A DNA stretch of 64,000 bases. Origin: Stigmatella aurantiaca. GTDB lineage: Bacteria > Myxococcota > Myxococcia > Myxococcales > Myxococcaceae. The translations under genes and the position numbers were made by a program. The notes beneath the pieces are model-generated. The model did no database searches. It saw nothing but the letters and a program-made list of their open reading frames with translations, and was not told the origin of the DNA. This document shows, piece after piece, positions 53,121 to 61,464 of the stretch; within the stretch, counting starts at the first letter, position 1; each line of letters begins with the position of its first letter. The stretch lies in the NCBI RefSeq assembly GCF_900109545.1, contig NZ_FOAP01000019.1, forward strand, positions 1 to 64,000, read 5' to 3'.

Positions 53121-53135
53121 TCTGAGCAGTACGGG

Positions 53136-53172
53136 GAGGGCCCGGGTGCATGCCCGGGCCCTCTTTCTTTTT
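53136..53172 (+). terminator. Rho-independent terminator of the M36 protease gene
   Basis: GAGGGCCCGGG-TGCATG-CCCGGGCCCTC has perfect 11-base arms and a six-base loop, followed directly by TTTCTTTTT, 16 bases after the stop codon. This is a textbook intrinsic terminator for the + strand. Confidence 0.95.
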
Positions 53173-53206
53173 GGGGCGCAGAACCCGGCCCGGGGAGGCG
53201 CACGTC

Positions 53207-53659
53207 ATGGATGAGGGACGGTCAGCGGCGGAAGGGTGGACGTTGCTTCGCCGGTTCGTCTCACTCCAGGCCGAGCTGCTCCGGGCTTTGATGCAGGGCT
53301 CCTCCGGCGCCGAGGCCTTCCGGGCGGCCCAGCGGCTTCCCCGTCACGGCGAGCTGCAGGTCCGGGGTGAGCGTTGGCGGTTCCACCGGCATGGCGGCGG
53401 CGTGGGCTTCGAGGGCACGGACTCGCGGCGGGTGGTGGATGCCCACCGGGCCCTGGGGACGCCCGAGTCCTTCGATGCCTGGCGGTTGATGCTGTACCTG
53501 GAGTCCATCGGTGTGAATGCCGTCCACCTGGGGGCCCGGGAGTTCTTGACGGACGACGAGCGCGAGCTCGAGCAGTGGCTGGCGGAGCTGGAGGGCCTGG
53601 GGCTCGTCCGGCGCGAGCCGCGCGAGGTCCGCATGTGGCGGCTCGCCCCCCAGCATTGA
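53207..53659 (+). CDS. Hypothetical cytoplasmic protein, DUF6896-like
   Basis: The 150-residue product starts MDEGRSAAEGWTLLRRFVSL, set by GGGGAGG upstream. It has an N-terminal helix, then RGERWRFHRHGGGVGFEGTDSRR, FDAWRLMLYLESIG and an acidic helix pair (DDERELEQWLAELEGLGLV). The HG..V.F.G...V.. and FDAWRL arrangement is reminiscent of DUF6896, but this is a weak match. The frame is open further upstream into the terminator, which cannot be translated usefully. It converges on mfd with almost no gap. Function unknown. Confidence 0.8.
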   Translation: MDEGRSAAEGWTLLRRFVSLQAELLRALMQGSSGAEAFRAAQRLPRHGELQVRGERWRFHRHGGGVGFEGTDSRRVVDAHRALGTPESFDAWRLMLYLESIGVNAVHLGAREFLTDDERELEQWLAELEGLGLVRREPREVRMWRLAPQH

Positions 53660-53660
53660 A

Positions 53661-56600
53661 TCAAGCCTGGGGAAGCGCGCAGGCGCTCAAGTCTCTCAGC
53701 ACCTTCTTGGCCTCGGCGATGAGGGCGGGGCCCTGGGTGCCCTCCTGCACCCGGACGATGAGCTTCATGTCCGGGGTGAGCCGGTAGACGCCCTTGGAGC
53801 GCTGCACCAGCGCCGCCACCTTGGGACCATCCAGCAGGGCATCGGCCCCCAGCGTCACCACCAGCCGGCTGGTGCCGCCCTCCAGGGCACGGAGCCGCAG
53901 GTCGCGCATGTCGATCTTCAGCAGCGTCACCTCCGAGAGGGTGTCCACCTCGTCGGGCGCCTCGCCGAAGCGGTCCACCAGCTCGGCGCGCAGGTCCGTG
54001 ACTTCGTCCGGGTGGCTGGCTTGGCTGAAGCGCTTGTAGAAGACGAGCCGCTGGTGCACGTCCGGCACGTAGTCGTCCGGGATGAGGGCCGGCATGGACA
54101 GGGTGATGTCGGGCTCCACCTGGACGCGGGGCGGCTGGCCCTGCATCTCCGCCACGGCTTCTTCCAGGAGCTGGGCGTACATGTCGAAGCCGATCTCCGC
54201 GATGGCGCCGGACTGCTTGTCGCCGAGCAGGTTGCCCGCGCCGCGGATCTCCAGGTCATGGCTGGCGATGGAGAAGCCCGCGCCCAGCTCGGTGAAGTTC
54301 TGGAGGACCTCCAGGCGGCGCTGCGCATCGCGCGTCACGGCGCGCCGGGCGGGCACGAGCAGGTACGCGTACGCGCGCTCCTTGGAGCGGCCCACGCGCC
54401 CGCGCAGCTGGTAGAGCTGGGCGAGGCCGAACGCATCCGCGCGGTTGATGATCATCGTGTTGGCGCTGGAGATGTCGATGCCGCTCTCGATGATGGAGGT
54501 GCACAGGAGCACCTGGTGCTGCTTCTCGGTGAACGCCAGCATGACCTTCTCGAGCTGGCCCTCGCCCATCTGGCCATGGGCCACGCCGATGCGGATGTTC
54601 GGCACCAGCTCCTTGAGGAGCTTCTCCATGGAGGCGATGGACTGCACGCGGTTGTGGACGAAGAACACCTGGCCGCCGCGGGCCACCTCGCGCTCGATGG
54701 CCTCCTTGATGACCTGGGGATCGAACTTCATCACGAAGGTACGGATGGAGCGCCGGTCCTGCGGCGGGGTGGCGATGATGCTCATGTCGCGCACGCCGGA
54801 CATGGACATGTGGAGCGTGCGGGGAATGGGGGTGGCCGTCAGCGTGAGCACATCCACCTGGGTGCGCAGCCGCTTGAGCTGCTCCTTCTGCTTCACGCCG
54901 AAGCGCTGCTCCTCGTCGACGATGAGCAGGCCCAGGTCCTTGAAGGCCACATCGCCGCCGAGCAGCTTGTGCGTGCCGAGCAGGACGTCGACCTTCCCCT
55001 CCTTGGCGCGCTTGAGCAGCTCCCGCACCTCGGGCGGCTTCTTGAGGCCGGAGATCACCTCCACGGTGATGGGGTAGTCCTTGAAGCGCTTCTTGAAGGA
55101 CAGGAAGTGCTGCTGGGCCAGCACGGTGGTGGGCACCAGCACCGCCACCTGCTTGCGGTCGAGCGCGGCCTTGAAGGCGGCGCGCATGGCCACCTCGGTC
55201 TTGCCGTAGCCCACGTCGCCGCAGACGAGCCGGTCCATGGGGACGGGCTTCTGCATGTCCGCGAGCACATCCTCGATGGCCTTGGCCTGGTCGGGGGTCT
55301 CCTCGAACTCGAAGTCCGCCTCGAACTGGGCGAAGTAGCGGTCCGGCGCGGAGAAGGCATGGCCGGGGTGGGCCTTGCGCGCGGCGGCGAGCTGGAGCAG
55401 CTCCGCGGCCATCTTGAGGAGCTGTTCCTTGACGCGCTTCTTGGTCTTCTCCCAGCCGGGGGTGCCCAGCTTGTCGAGCTGGACCTGGCTGGGGTCTCCG
55501 CCGGTGAACTTCTGGATGAGCCGCATGCGGCCCACCGGCAGGTAGATCTTGTCCCGGCCCGCGTACTCCAGGACGAGGAAGTCCCCGGGCACGCCGTTCA
55601 CCTGCATCTTCGTCAGGCCCGCGTAGCGGCCGATGCCGAAGTCGGTGTGGACGATGAGGTCCCCCTCCTTGAGGTCCTTGAAGCCCGCGCCGAAGGCCTC
55701 CGTCTTCTTGGAGCGGCGGACGCGGCGCCGGGCGCGCACGCCGAAAATCTCCTCGTCGGCGAGCACCGCGAGCCCCCCGGCGCCGTCCACGAAGCCGTGG
55801 CTCACCTCGCCCGTGAAGAGGTGGGCGTAGACGGAGGGCTCGTAGAGCTTGGCCGCGTCCGTGAGGGACTCCTCGTGGATGCGGACCATGAGGTTGCGGT
55901 CCAGCAGCAGACGCTTGAGGCGATCCGCCTGGCTCAGGGTGCCACAGGCGATGGCGCACGCCATGTGCATGTCCCGCCACCGCTGGAGGCGCTCCACCAG
56001 CGGGGTGAGGGCGCCCTCTTCGCCGTGGTGGGCGAGGATGGCCTCGCGCAGGTCCTGTGTCCCGCCAAAGGCGAAGAGCACCGGAGGCTGCTCGCTGGGC
56101 GTCAACGCCAGGCCGCCGCCCTCGAACACGCGCCAGCCGGCCAGCTGCGCATCGGCTTGTTCGCGGGTGAGGAAGTGCTGGGCGGGGGGGAGCGTCAGGT
56201 CCTGGCGGGCGTCGGCCTCCTGGTGGGTGCGCTCCAGCTCCTCCCACAGGTCGCTGGCGGCCCGGTCCAACCCCACCGGATCATCGAGGTAGACGAGGGG
56301 CTCCTGCCCCCACAGGCGCAGGTAATCAAAGACGGTGGACAGCCCTCCCTCGAAGAAGCCGGGGAGCAGCCCCTCCAGGCCAAAGCCGGGCAGCCCCTCG
56401 CGCAGGGCCTCCAGACGCTCGCGCAGCTTGATGGTGGGCAGGTTGATGTGGTCGGCCACGGCGCGGGCGGTGGCCTCGGCCCGGGCGCGCGTCTCCTCGG
56501 TGAGGAGCAGCTCGCGCGCGGGCACCAGGTACACCTCCTTGAGCGAGTCCACGGTGCGCTGGTTGTCCGGGTCGAAGACGCGGATGGACTCGATGGTGTC

Positions 56601-57245
56601 CCCGAAGAACTCGAGCCGCACGGGCCGGTCATAGAGGGGGCTGAATACATCCAGGATGCCGCCGCGCACGGAGAAGGTCCCCGGGTCCTCCACGAGCGGG
56701 CTGGACTGGTAGCCCATGAGGACGAGCTTGCGGGCAAGCGAGTCCCGGTCGAAGTCCTGGCCGGTGGTGATGCGCTCCGCCAGGGAAGCCATCGTGGACA
56801 CGGGCAGGACGCGGCGCAGGAGGGCGCGCACGGAGAGCACCAGCGCGGGGAAGCGCGTGCCCTGGCTCAGGTGAAAGAGGCTTCCCAGGCGCTCGCTGAC
56901 GACGCGGGGCTCGGGCGAGAGTTCGTCGTAGGGGAGCACCTCGTCGCCCGGCAGGCGGAGCACGCGGGGGGCGAGCAGGGAGCCATTGCCCCCCAGGAAG
57001 AAGGCCAGGTCACTGGCCAGCGCATCGGCTGCTTCCTCGTCCGCCGCGACGCAGACAAGCGGGGCCTTGAGGGTCCTGGAGAGGCGGGCGAGGACGTGAC
57101 CGCGCGCGGCGCCATGCAGGCCCTGGGTCCGGACACGCTGCCCGGGCCGGAGCCGTTCCAGCAACCGGGGGAAAGGATCTCCCGACGGAGGGGTGCCCCC
57201 GCGCAATGCCTCTGAACCGGCTGCCTGGCTGAAAGGTGTATCCAT
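53661..57245 (-). CDS. mfd: Transcription-repair coupling factor Mfd
   Basis: The 1194-residue protein starts MDTPFSQAAGSEALRGG; AGGA lies 9 bases upstream. N-terminal UvrB-like domains (LPGDEVLPYDELSPE, SVRGGILDVF), the RNA-polymerase-interacting domain (GDLIVHTDFGIGRY) and the RecG-like translocase with GDVGYGKTEVAM (motif I), VDEEQRFGV (motif II), LTATPIPRTL (III), LCTSIIESGID and QLRGRVGRS are all seen, then the C-terminal TRCF domain. Mfd pushes stalled RNA polymerase off damaged DNA and recruits UvrA. The length is normal. An upstream ATG at 57272 is in frame but has poorer context. Confidence 0.97.
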   Translation of the reverse strand: MDTPFSQAAGSEALRGGTPPSGDPFPRLLERLRPGQRVRTQGLHGAARGHVLARLSRTLKAPLVCVAADEEAADALASDLAFFLGGNGSLLAPRVLRLPGDEVLPYDELSPEPRVVSERLGSLFHLSQGTRFPALVLSVRALLRRVLPVSTMASLAERITTGQDFDRDSLARKLVLMGYQSSPLVEDPGTFSVRGGILDVFSPLYDRPVRLEFFGDTIESIRVFDPDNQRTVDSLKEVYLVPARELLLTEETRARAEATARAVADHINLPTIKLRERLEALREGLPGFGLEGLLPGFFEGGLSTVFDYLRLWGQEPLVYLDDPVGLDRAASDLWEELERTHQEADARQDLTLPPAQHFLTREQADAQLAGWRVFEGGGLALTPSEQPPVLFAFGGTQDLREAILAHHGEEGALTPLVERLQRWRDMHMACAIACGTLSQADRLKRLLLDRNLMVRIHEESLTDAAKLYEPSVYAHLFTGEVSHGFVDGAGGLAVLADEEIFGVRARRRVRRSKKTEAFGAGFKDLKEGDLIVHTDFGIGRYAGLTKMQVNGVPGDFLVLEYAGRDKIYLPVGRMRLIQKFTGGDPSQVQLDKLGTPGWEKTKKRVKEQLLKMAAELLQLAAARKAHPGHAFSAPDRYFAQFEADFEFEETPDQAKAIEDVLADMQKPVPMDRLVCGDVGYGKTEVAMRAAFKAALDRKQVAVLVPTTVLAQQHFLSFKKRFKDYPITVEVISGLKKPPEVRELLKRAKEGKVDVLLGTHKLLGGDVAFKDLGLLIVDEEQRFGVKQKEQLKRLRTQVDVLTLTATPIPRTLHMSMSGVRDMSIIATPPQDRRSIRTFVMKFDPQVIKEAIEREVARGGQVFFVHNRVQSIASMEKLLKELVPNIRIGVAHGQMGEGQLEKVMLAFTEKQHQVLLCTSIIESGIDISSANTMIINRADAFGLAQLYQLRGRVGRSKERAYAYLLVPARRAVTRDAQRRLEVLQNFTELGAGFSIASHDLEIRGAGNLLGDKQSGAIAEIGFDMYAQLLEEAVAEMQGQPPRVQVEPDITLSMPALIPDDYVPDVHQRLVFYKRFSQASHPDEVTDLRAELVDRFGEAPDEVDTLSEVTLLKIDMRDLRLRALEGGTSRLVVTLGADALLDGPKVAALVQRSKGVYRLTPDMKLIVRVQEGTQGPALIAEAKKVLRDLSACALPQA

Positions 57246-57454
57246 TTCGGGATTCCTGAGGCCCCGCGTCATAGGAGCCGCCTGGGGCCCGGTCAACGGT
57301 GGACCTGCTGCCGGGCACACCGTGGAAAGGTCCGACTGTCCGGTTGTCACTGCCACCGGCGGATGCCTGACACCTGGAGGGGCAGGGAAGTTCACCCCCT
57401 TGGCATGGGCGGTAGGCTGAAGGCCCCAGGTTCGGAGACGCCACGAGGCAAGCC

Positions 57455-58783
57455 ATGCGATTCCGGAGAGAGACGACGCCGCTGCTGGAGGGGAGAGGCC
57501 CGTCCGCGCGGGAGGAGTGGGTGATGCTTAGGGGGATTCGCTCCGCCGAAGGAGCCCTGATCGACTTCGAGTGCGTGAAGGCCTCTGCCGGTCTGGAGCG
57601 GCAGGAGGGAGACGCCGTCTTGCCCCTTCCGGGCCGGCGGCTGCTGGAGGCCTCGCCCTGGGCGGATGGATGCGGTCTCTTCGAGTTGTGCGTGCGGGCC
57701 GTGGAGGATCAGGTGCCGGAGGTGGCGCGGTTCACGGGCGGGGAGCCACCGGCGGCCGTCCAGGTGCGGGTGCGAGCGGCTCCTGGGCAGGGCGGGCTCA
57801 CGCTCTTCTGGGAGGAGAGCGCCGAACCGCTGGAGGCGCCGTCGCAGGACCTCGCGGTGCTACGAGCCCTTCTTGAGGGCAGCCCGGATGCCGTGTTCGC
57901 GAAGAACCTGGAGGGGCAGTACGTCCTGCTCAATCCCACGGCGGCGAGGGCCTTGGGACGGCCTGCCGGGCAGGTGCTGGGCTGTGACCGGGAGGCCTCG
58001 GTGCCGCGGCGCCAGGAGCTGGAGCAGGACGTGGAGGGCCGGTGCCGCGAGCGCTTCATCGGGATGCTGGGCCATGATCTGGGCAATCCGCTGTTGGCGA
58101 TCCGGCTCACCTCGGCGGCGCTGCTGGCCCGGGACGCGTTACCGCCGGACGTGCGGCGAGGGCTGGAGCGCATCGAGGGCAGCGCTGGGCGGATGGCGAG
58201 GATGGTGCGGCAGTTGCTGGACTTTACCCGGGCGCGCGTGGGCAGAGGAATGCCGCTGCGACCGGGAGAGGTCGCCCTGGACGAGGTGTGCCGGCAAGTC
58301 ATCGGCGAACTGGAGCTGGCCTCGCCTGGACGGGAGATCCGGCTGGAGACGCGTGGAAATTGCCGGGGCTTCTGGGACCTCGAGCGCATCGCCCAGGTGC
58401 TGTCCAACCTGGTGGCCAATGCGCTCCAGCACAGCCCGGCGGGAACGCCCATCCGCGTGAGCTTGGAAGGGGTGGACTCCCTGCAGCGCATCGAGGTGCA
58501 CAACACCGGGCAGCCCATTCCGGAAGCGCTCCGCCCGCGGCTCTTCGAGCCGTTCCTTCGCGCCGAGCGGGGACCGGCCGCTTCTCCCGGGGGGGGGCTG
58601 GGACTGGGGCTCTACATCGTCGCGCAGATCGTCCAGTCTCATGGAGGATGTGTCGAGGTCAGCTCCACGGCCGAGGACGGAACCCGGTTCATCGTGCTGC
58701 TTCCGCGCGCGGTGCCGGCTGCGGGGGGCACGGTGGAGGAAGGCACCTTGCCGCGGCAGGCGTACCGGGGGGTGGCCAGCTGA
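57455..58783 (+). CDS. PAS-containing histidine kinase
   Basis: The 442-residue soluble kinase starts MRFRRETTPLLEG after GAGG. A divergent PAS-like N-domain (about 20-125) is followed by a shortened PAS (LLEGSPDAVFAKNLEGQYVL, about 135-185), then HisKA with the phospho-His in GMLGHDLGNPLLAI and HATPase (SNLVANALQHSP, GGLGLGLYIVAQ). The second PAS lacks most of its C-terminal half and runs directly into HisKA, so it may be a remnant. No partner regulator is adjacent. It is divergent from mfd, with 209 bases between starts and no evident promoter motif. Confidence 0.9.
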   Translation: MRFRRETTPLLEGRGPSAREEWVMLRGIRSAEGALIDFECVKASAGLERQEGDAVLPLPGRRLLEASPWADGCGLFELCVRAVEDQVPEVARFTGGEPPAAVQVRVRAAPGQGGLTLFWEESAEPLEAPSQDLAVLRALLEGSPDAVFAKNLEGQYVLLNPTAARALGRPAGQVLGCDREASVPRRQELEQDVEGRCRERFIGMLGHDLGNPLLAIRLTSAALLARDALPPDVRRGLERIEGSAGRMARMVRQLLDFTRARVGRGMPLRPGEVALDEVCRQVIGELELASPGREIRLETRGNCRGFWDLERIAQVLSNLVANALQHSPAGTPIRVSLEGVDSLQRIEVHNTGQPIPEALRPRLFEPFLRAERGPAASPGGGLGLGLYIVAQIVQSHGGCVEVSSTAEDGTRFIVLLPRAVPAAGGTVEEGTLPRQAYRGVAS

Positions 58784-58814
58784 AGCGTCCCGCTGGAAGC
58801 GGCCCTGGGGGCCT

Positions 58815-60407
58815 TCAGCGCAAGGGCGCGTCCCGCCACTCCAGCCGGTAGAGGGTCAGGGGCTCCTGCTTGCCCTTGACCTGGATGGGCGGCAGCTTCG
58901 TCAAGGGCCACGTACACGCCTGGCAGCGCTGGAGCGTGGCTTCGGAGAGGCAGATCTCCGCCGGATTCGTGGCATCGCAGATGCGGCTGGCGACGTTGGT
59001 TGCATCGCCAATGGTGGCGTACTGCAGGTAGTGCTCGGAGCCGATGTTGCCCGCGGCGACGCGGCCCGTGTTGAGCCCGACATGGATCTGAATCTCGGGC
59101 CGGCCCTGCTCGCGCCAGTGGGCGTTCAGGTCCGCCAGCGCGCGTTGCATCTCCACCGCCGCGCGCAGGGCCCGGTCCGCGTCATCGGGCTGGGAGAACG
59201 GCGCGCCCCACACCGCCATCAGCGCATCGCCGATGTACTTCTCGAGCGTCCCCTCGTGGCGGAAGACGATGTCGGCCATGACGGGGAAGTACTCGTTGAG
59301 CAGGTCCACCACCTGGCGGGGGTGCAGGGTGGAGGACAGCGAGGTGAAGCCGGTGATGTCCGAGAAGAGGACGGTCACCTCCGTCTCGACGATGTCCAGG
59401 GGCGCGCCCCGCGCGCTGCGCAGCTTCTTGATGACGGGAGGAGGGAAGAACCGCAGGTAGGCGGTGCGCAGCGCGGCCTCTTCGGCCAGGCGCTCGGACA
59501 ACAGCGAGTTCTCCAGCGCGATGGCGGCCTGGTTGCCGAAGGCGGTGAGGAACTCCAGGTCCTCCTCGGTGAAGCCGTTGACCCGGGCCAGATTGTCCAC
59601 ATAGAGCACGCCGAGGACCGTGTCCTGGGGCTTGAGCGGCACGCACATGGCCGAGCGGATGGACTGCAACATGACGGAATCGGCCCCCGTGAGCCGGGGA
59701 TCATCCAGGGCATCCGCGAAGAGCGCCGCCACAGAGTGGGTGCGCACGTAGTCGACGACATGCTGGCTGTAGAAGGCCCCGGAAGGCACCTCGCCCGTGA
59801 GGAAGCGGGCCACCCGGGGGCGCAGCTCACCGCTGAGGGCGTCCACCAGCAGGATGACCACCCGGTCCACGTCGAGGATCTGGAAGACGAGCTGGGCGAT
59901 GCGCTCCAGCAACCCGTCGATGGGGCCCGCGGAGGACAGGAGCTGGCTGACCTTGAGCAGCACCTCCAGCTTCTCGGCGGAGCGCAGGGCGGCCTGCCGG
60001 GCCTGCCGGACCTTCAGGGCCGACTGGCTGCCGACGGTCCGCTCCCGCTCCAGCAACTCCTCCATGGAGGGCAGGGAGAAGCGCGTTTTCAAGTCCTGGA
60101 TGTGCGTGGGCTCCACCACCTCCAGAACGGACGTGAGCTTGAAGAGCACGTCGCCACACTGGAAGGAGTCGCCGTCCCGGAGCTCGTAACGTTCGACGCG
60201 CGCGCCTTGCACGAGCGTCCCGTTCTTGCTTCCCAGGTCCACCAGCACCACGCGTGTGCCCTCCCGCTCCAGGCGTGCGTGGCGGCGGGACAGGCTCAGG
60301 TGGAGCACCCGGAAGGTGTTCTCGCCGGTGCGGCCGATGGTGGAGTGTCCCTCGGGCAGCTGGAGCGGCTGCTCAGTGGACAGCCCTGGGTTCACGATGA
60401 GCCACAT
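58815..60407 (-). CDS. FHA-GAF-class III adenylate cyclase
   Basis: The 530-residue protein starts MWLIVNPGLSTEQPLQLPEG. An N-terminal FHA domain (IGRTGENTFRV, SLSRRHARLE, DLGSKNGT; about 18-95) reads phosphothreonine. A linker helix leads to a GAF domain (about 145-310, VPLKPQDTVLGVLYVDN), then a class III cyclase domain with the metal-binding FSDITGF, EKYIGDALMAVWG and AGNIGSEHYLQYATIGDATNVA. Conserved residues fit ATP to cAMP, but guanylate specificity cannot be excluded. It resembles myxobacterial Cya proteins. The combination links Ser/Thr kinase signalling to cAMP. The ATG has a weak AGGG site. Confidence 0.92.
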   Translation of the reverse strand: MWLIVNPGLSTEQPLQLPEGHSTIGRTGENTFRVLHLSLSRRHARLEREGTRVVLVDLGSKNGTLVQGARVERYELRDGDSFQCGDVLFKLTSVLEVVEPTHIQDLKTRFSLPSMEELLERERTVGSQSALKVRQARQAALRSAEKLEVLLKVSQLLSSAGPIDGLLERIAQLVFQILDVDRVVILLVDALSGELRPRVARFLTGEVPSGAFYSQHVVDYVRTHSVAALFADALDDPRLTGADSVMLQSIRSAMCVPLKPQDTVLGVLYVDNLARVNGFTEEDLEFLTAFGNQAAIALENSLLSERLAEEAALRTAYLRFFPPPVIKKLRSARGAPLDIVETEVTVLFSDITGFTSLSSTLHPRQVVDLLNEYFPVMADIVFRHEGTLEKYIGDALMAVWGAPFSQPDDADRALRAAVEMQRALADLNAHWREQGRPEIQIHVGLNTGRVAAGNIGSEHYLQYATIGDATNVASRICDATNPAEICLSEATLQRCQACTWPLTKLPPIQVKGKQEPLTLYRLEWRDAPLR

Positions 60408-60480
60408 GTTGCCCTATGGTAGCGTGTGGGGCCGCCGAAGCACGTGCCCTGAGGGCTTCATTTCGTGAGAAGGGGGCTGC

Positions 60481-60753
60481 TCAGGGGCCGTGGCGCGCGG
60501 CGGCGCGAAGCCGGAGCAGGTAGCCCTGGGCTCCGGGGTCGACCAGCTCCAGGGCTGCGTGGGGGCTGAGCCTCCGGTAATCCTCTTCATCCCCCTCGTC
60601 GTCCTTGTCGTCCTTGTCGTCCTTGCCCATCAGGGGCTGGGGGCGGGCCATGCGGGGTTCGATCGAGGCCAGCCCCGAGGCGCTCGCGCGAGCCGAGGAG
60701 AAGAGGGTGACGAGGGACAGGACGAAGAGCAGGGCGACGGTGACAGTCTTCAT
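60481..60753 (-). CDS. Small exported acidic protein
   Basis: The 90-residue product starts MKTVTVALLFVLSLVTLFSS, a signal peptide probably cut after SARASA, behind GGAG. The mature part has a strongly acidic run (KDDKDDKDDEGDEED, about residues 44-58) that could bind Ca2+ or other cations, then a short basic tail. No family is recognised. It lies 64 bases downstream of the cytochrome c gene on the same strand and may share its transcript. Confidence 0.7.
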   Translation of the reverse strand: MKTVTVALLFVLSLVTLFSSARASASGLASIEPRMARPQPLMGKDDKDDKDDEGDEEDYRRLSPHAALELVDPGAQGYLLRLRAAARHGP

Positions 60754-60817
60754 GGGAGGGCTCCAGCAGGGCTCACCCAGGGCGGACGAACCGTCCCCCA
60801 CGGTATTCACGCGGCCT

Positions 60818-61135
60818 TTATTTCGCCTGGAGGCCCCGGACGTACTTCACCAGCGCGTCGATCTCCTCCGTGCTGAGCTTGTCCTTGTAGCCCTTCATCT
60901 TGCTCCCGGAGACGCCTTCGGTGATGGCCTGGCGGATCTTTTCGTCCGAGTGGTTCTTCTGCCACTCGGGCAGGGACATATCGCCGATCTTCTCCCGCTC
61001 GCCCACCTTGGTCTTCGCCTTGCCATCGTCGCCGTGGCACGACTTGCACTTAGCCTTCCATACATCAGCCACATCATCCGCCTGTGCGCTCGCGGCGACG
61101 GAGAGGGCCAGTACCAGGGCAAACCGCGTCTTCAT
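60818..61135 (-). CDS. Class I c-type cytochrome, periplasmic
   Basis: The 105-residue protein starts MKTRFALVLALSVAASAQAD, a Sec signal, behind GAGGAGG. The heme site CKSCHGDDG is near residue 30 and the axial Met is likely in SGSKMKGYKDKL; KYVRGLQAK ends the last helix. It is a small monoheme cytochrome that carries electrons in the periplasm. On the minus strand, TATACT at 61227-61222 could be its -10 box. The small acidic gene follows downstream. Confidence 0.93.
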   Translation of the reverse strand: MKTRFALVLALSVAASAQADDVADVWKAKCKSCHGDDGKAKTKVGEREKIGDMSLPEWQKNHSDEKIRQAITEGVSGSKMKGYKDKLSTEEIDALVKYVRGLQAK

Positions 61136-61464
61136 TCTGCCTCCTCTTTCTGCGGGTGAAACCTTCGGCCGGGTGGGGGATGGAGTCCGGCCCCGAAGCA
61201 CCCTCTATGAACGGGGCGCCGAGTATAGACGGAGGACTGTTCGGGCGACATCGCCGTCAACGGCGCAGGGGGACGAGGCCGGTGCGCGCCAGAGAACGGT
61301 TGCTGGGACCGAAAACTCGGCTGAGAACGTAAAATCATGATGTCAACGAAACTCACAAGGGATCACGTTGCAGCATCCTGTGAGGGTCGTATGTTCGCGG
61401 GTTCCATGCCTCGCGCGGGAGGGCAGGCTCCCGCTGTGAGGCCATCCTTCTGAGGAGGGCCTCG
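61136..61464. other. Divergent intergenic region between cytochrome c and VWA lipoprotein genes
   Basis: These 329 bases hold no protein-like frame. A TATACT hexamer on the minus strand (61227-61222) may serve the cytochrome gene. An AT-rich patch (AAAATCATGATGTCAACGAAACT, split around 61331-61353) may hold the promoter for the lipoprotein, whose GAGGAGG site is at the right end. No tRNA, small RNA or terminator was recognised. Confidence 0.5.

Noticed and set aside
53150-53206. Upstream in-frame start for the gene at 53207
   Set aside because: It lies in the loop and arm of the intrinsic terminator at 53136-53172 and has no binding site; ATG 53207 has GGGGAGG.
61350-61376. Sigma-54-like element near GGGATCACGTTGCA before the CglD-like gene
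   Set aside because: The -24 part does not match TGGCAC at the right spacing.
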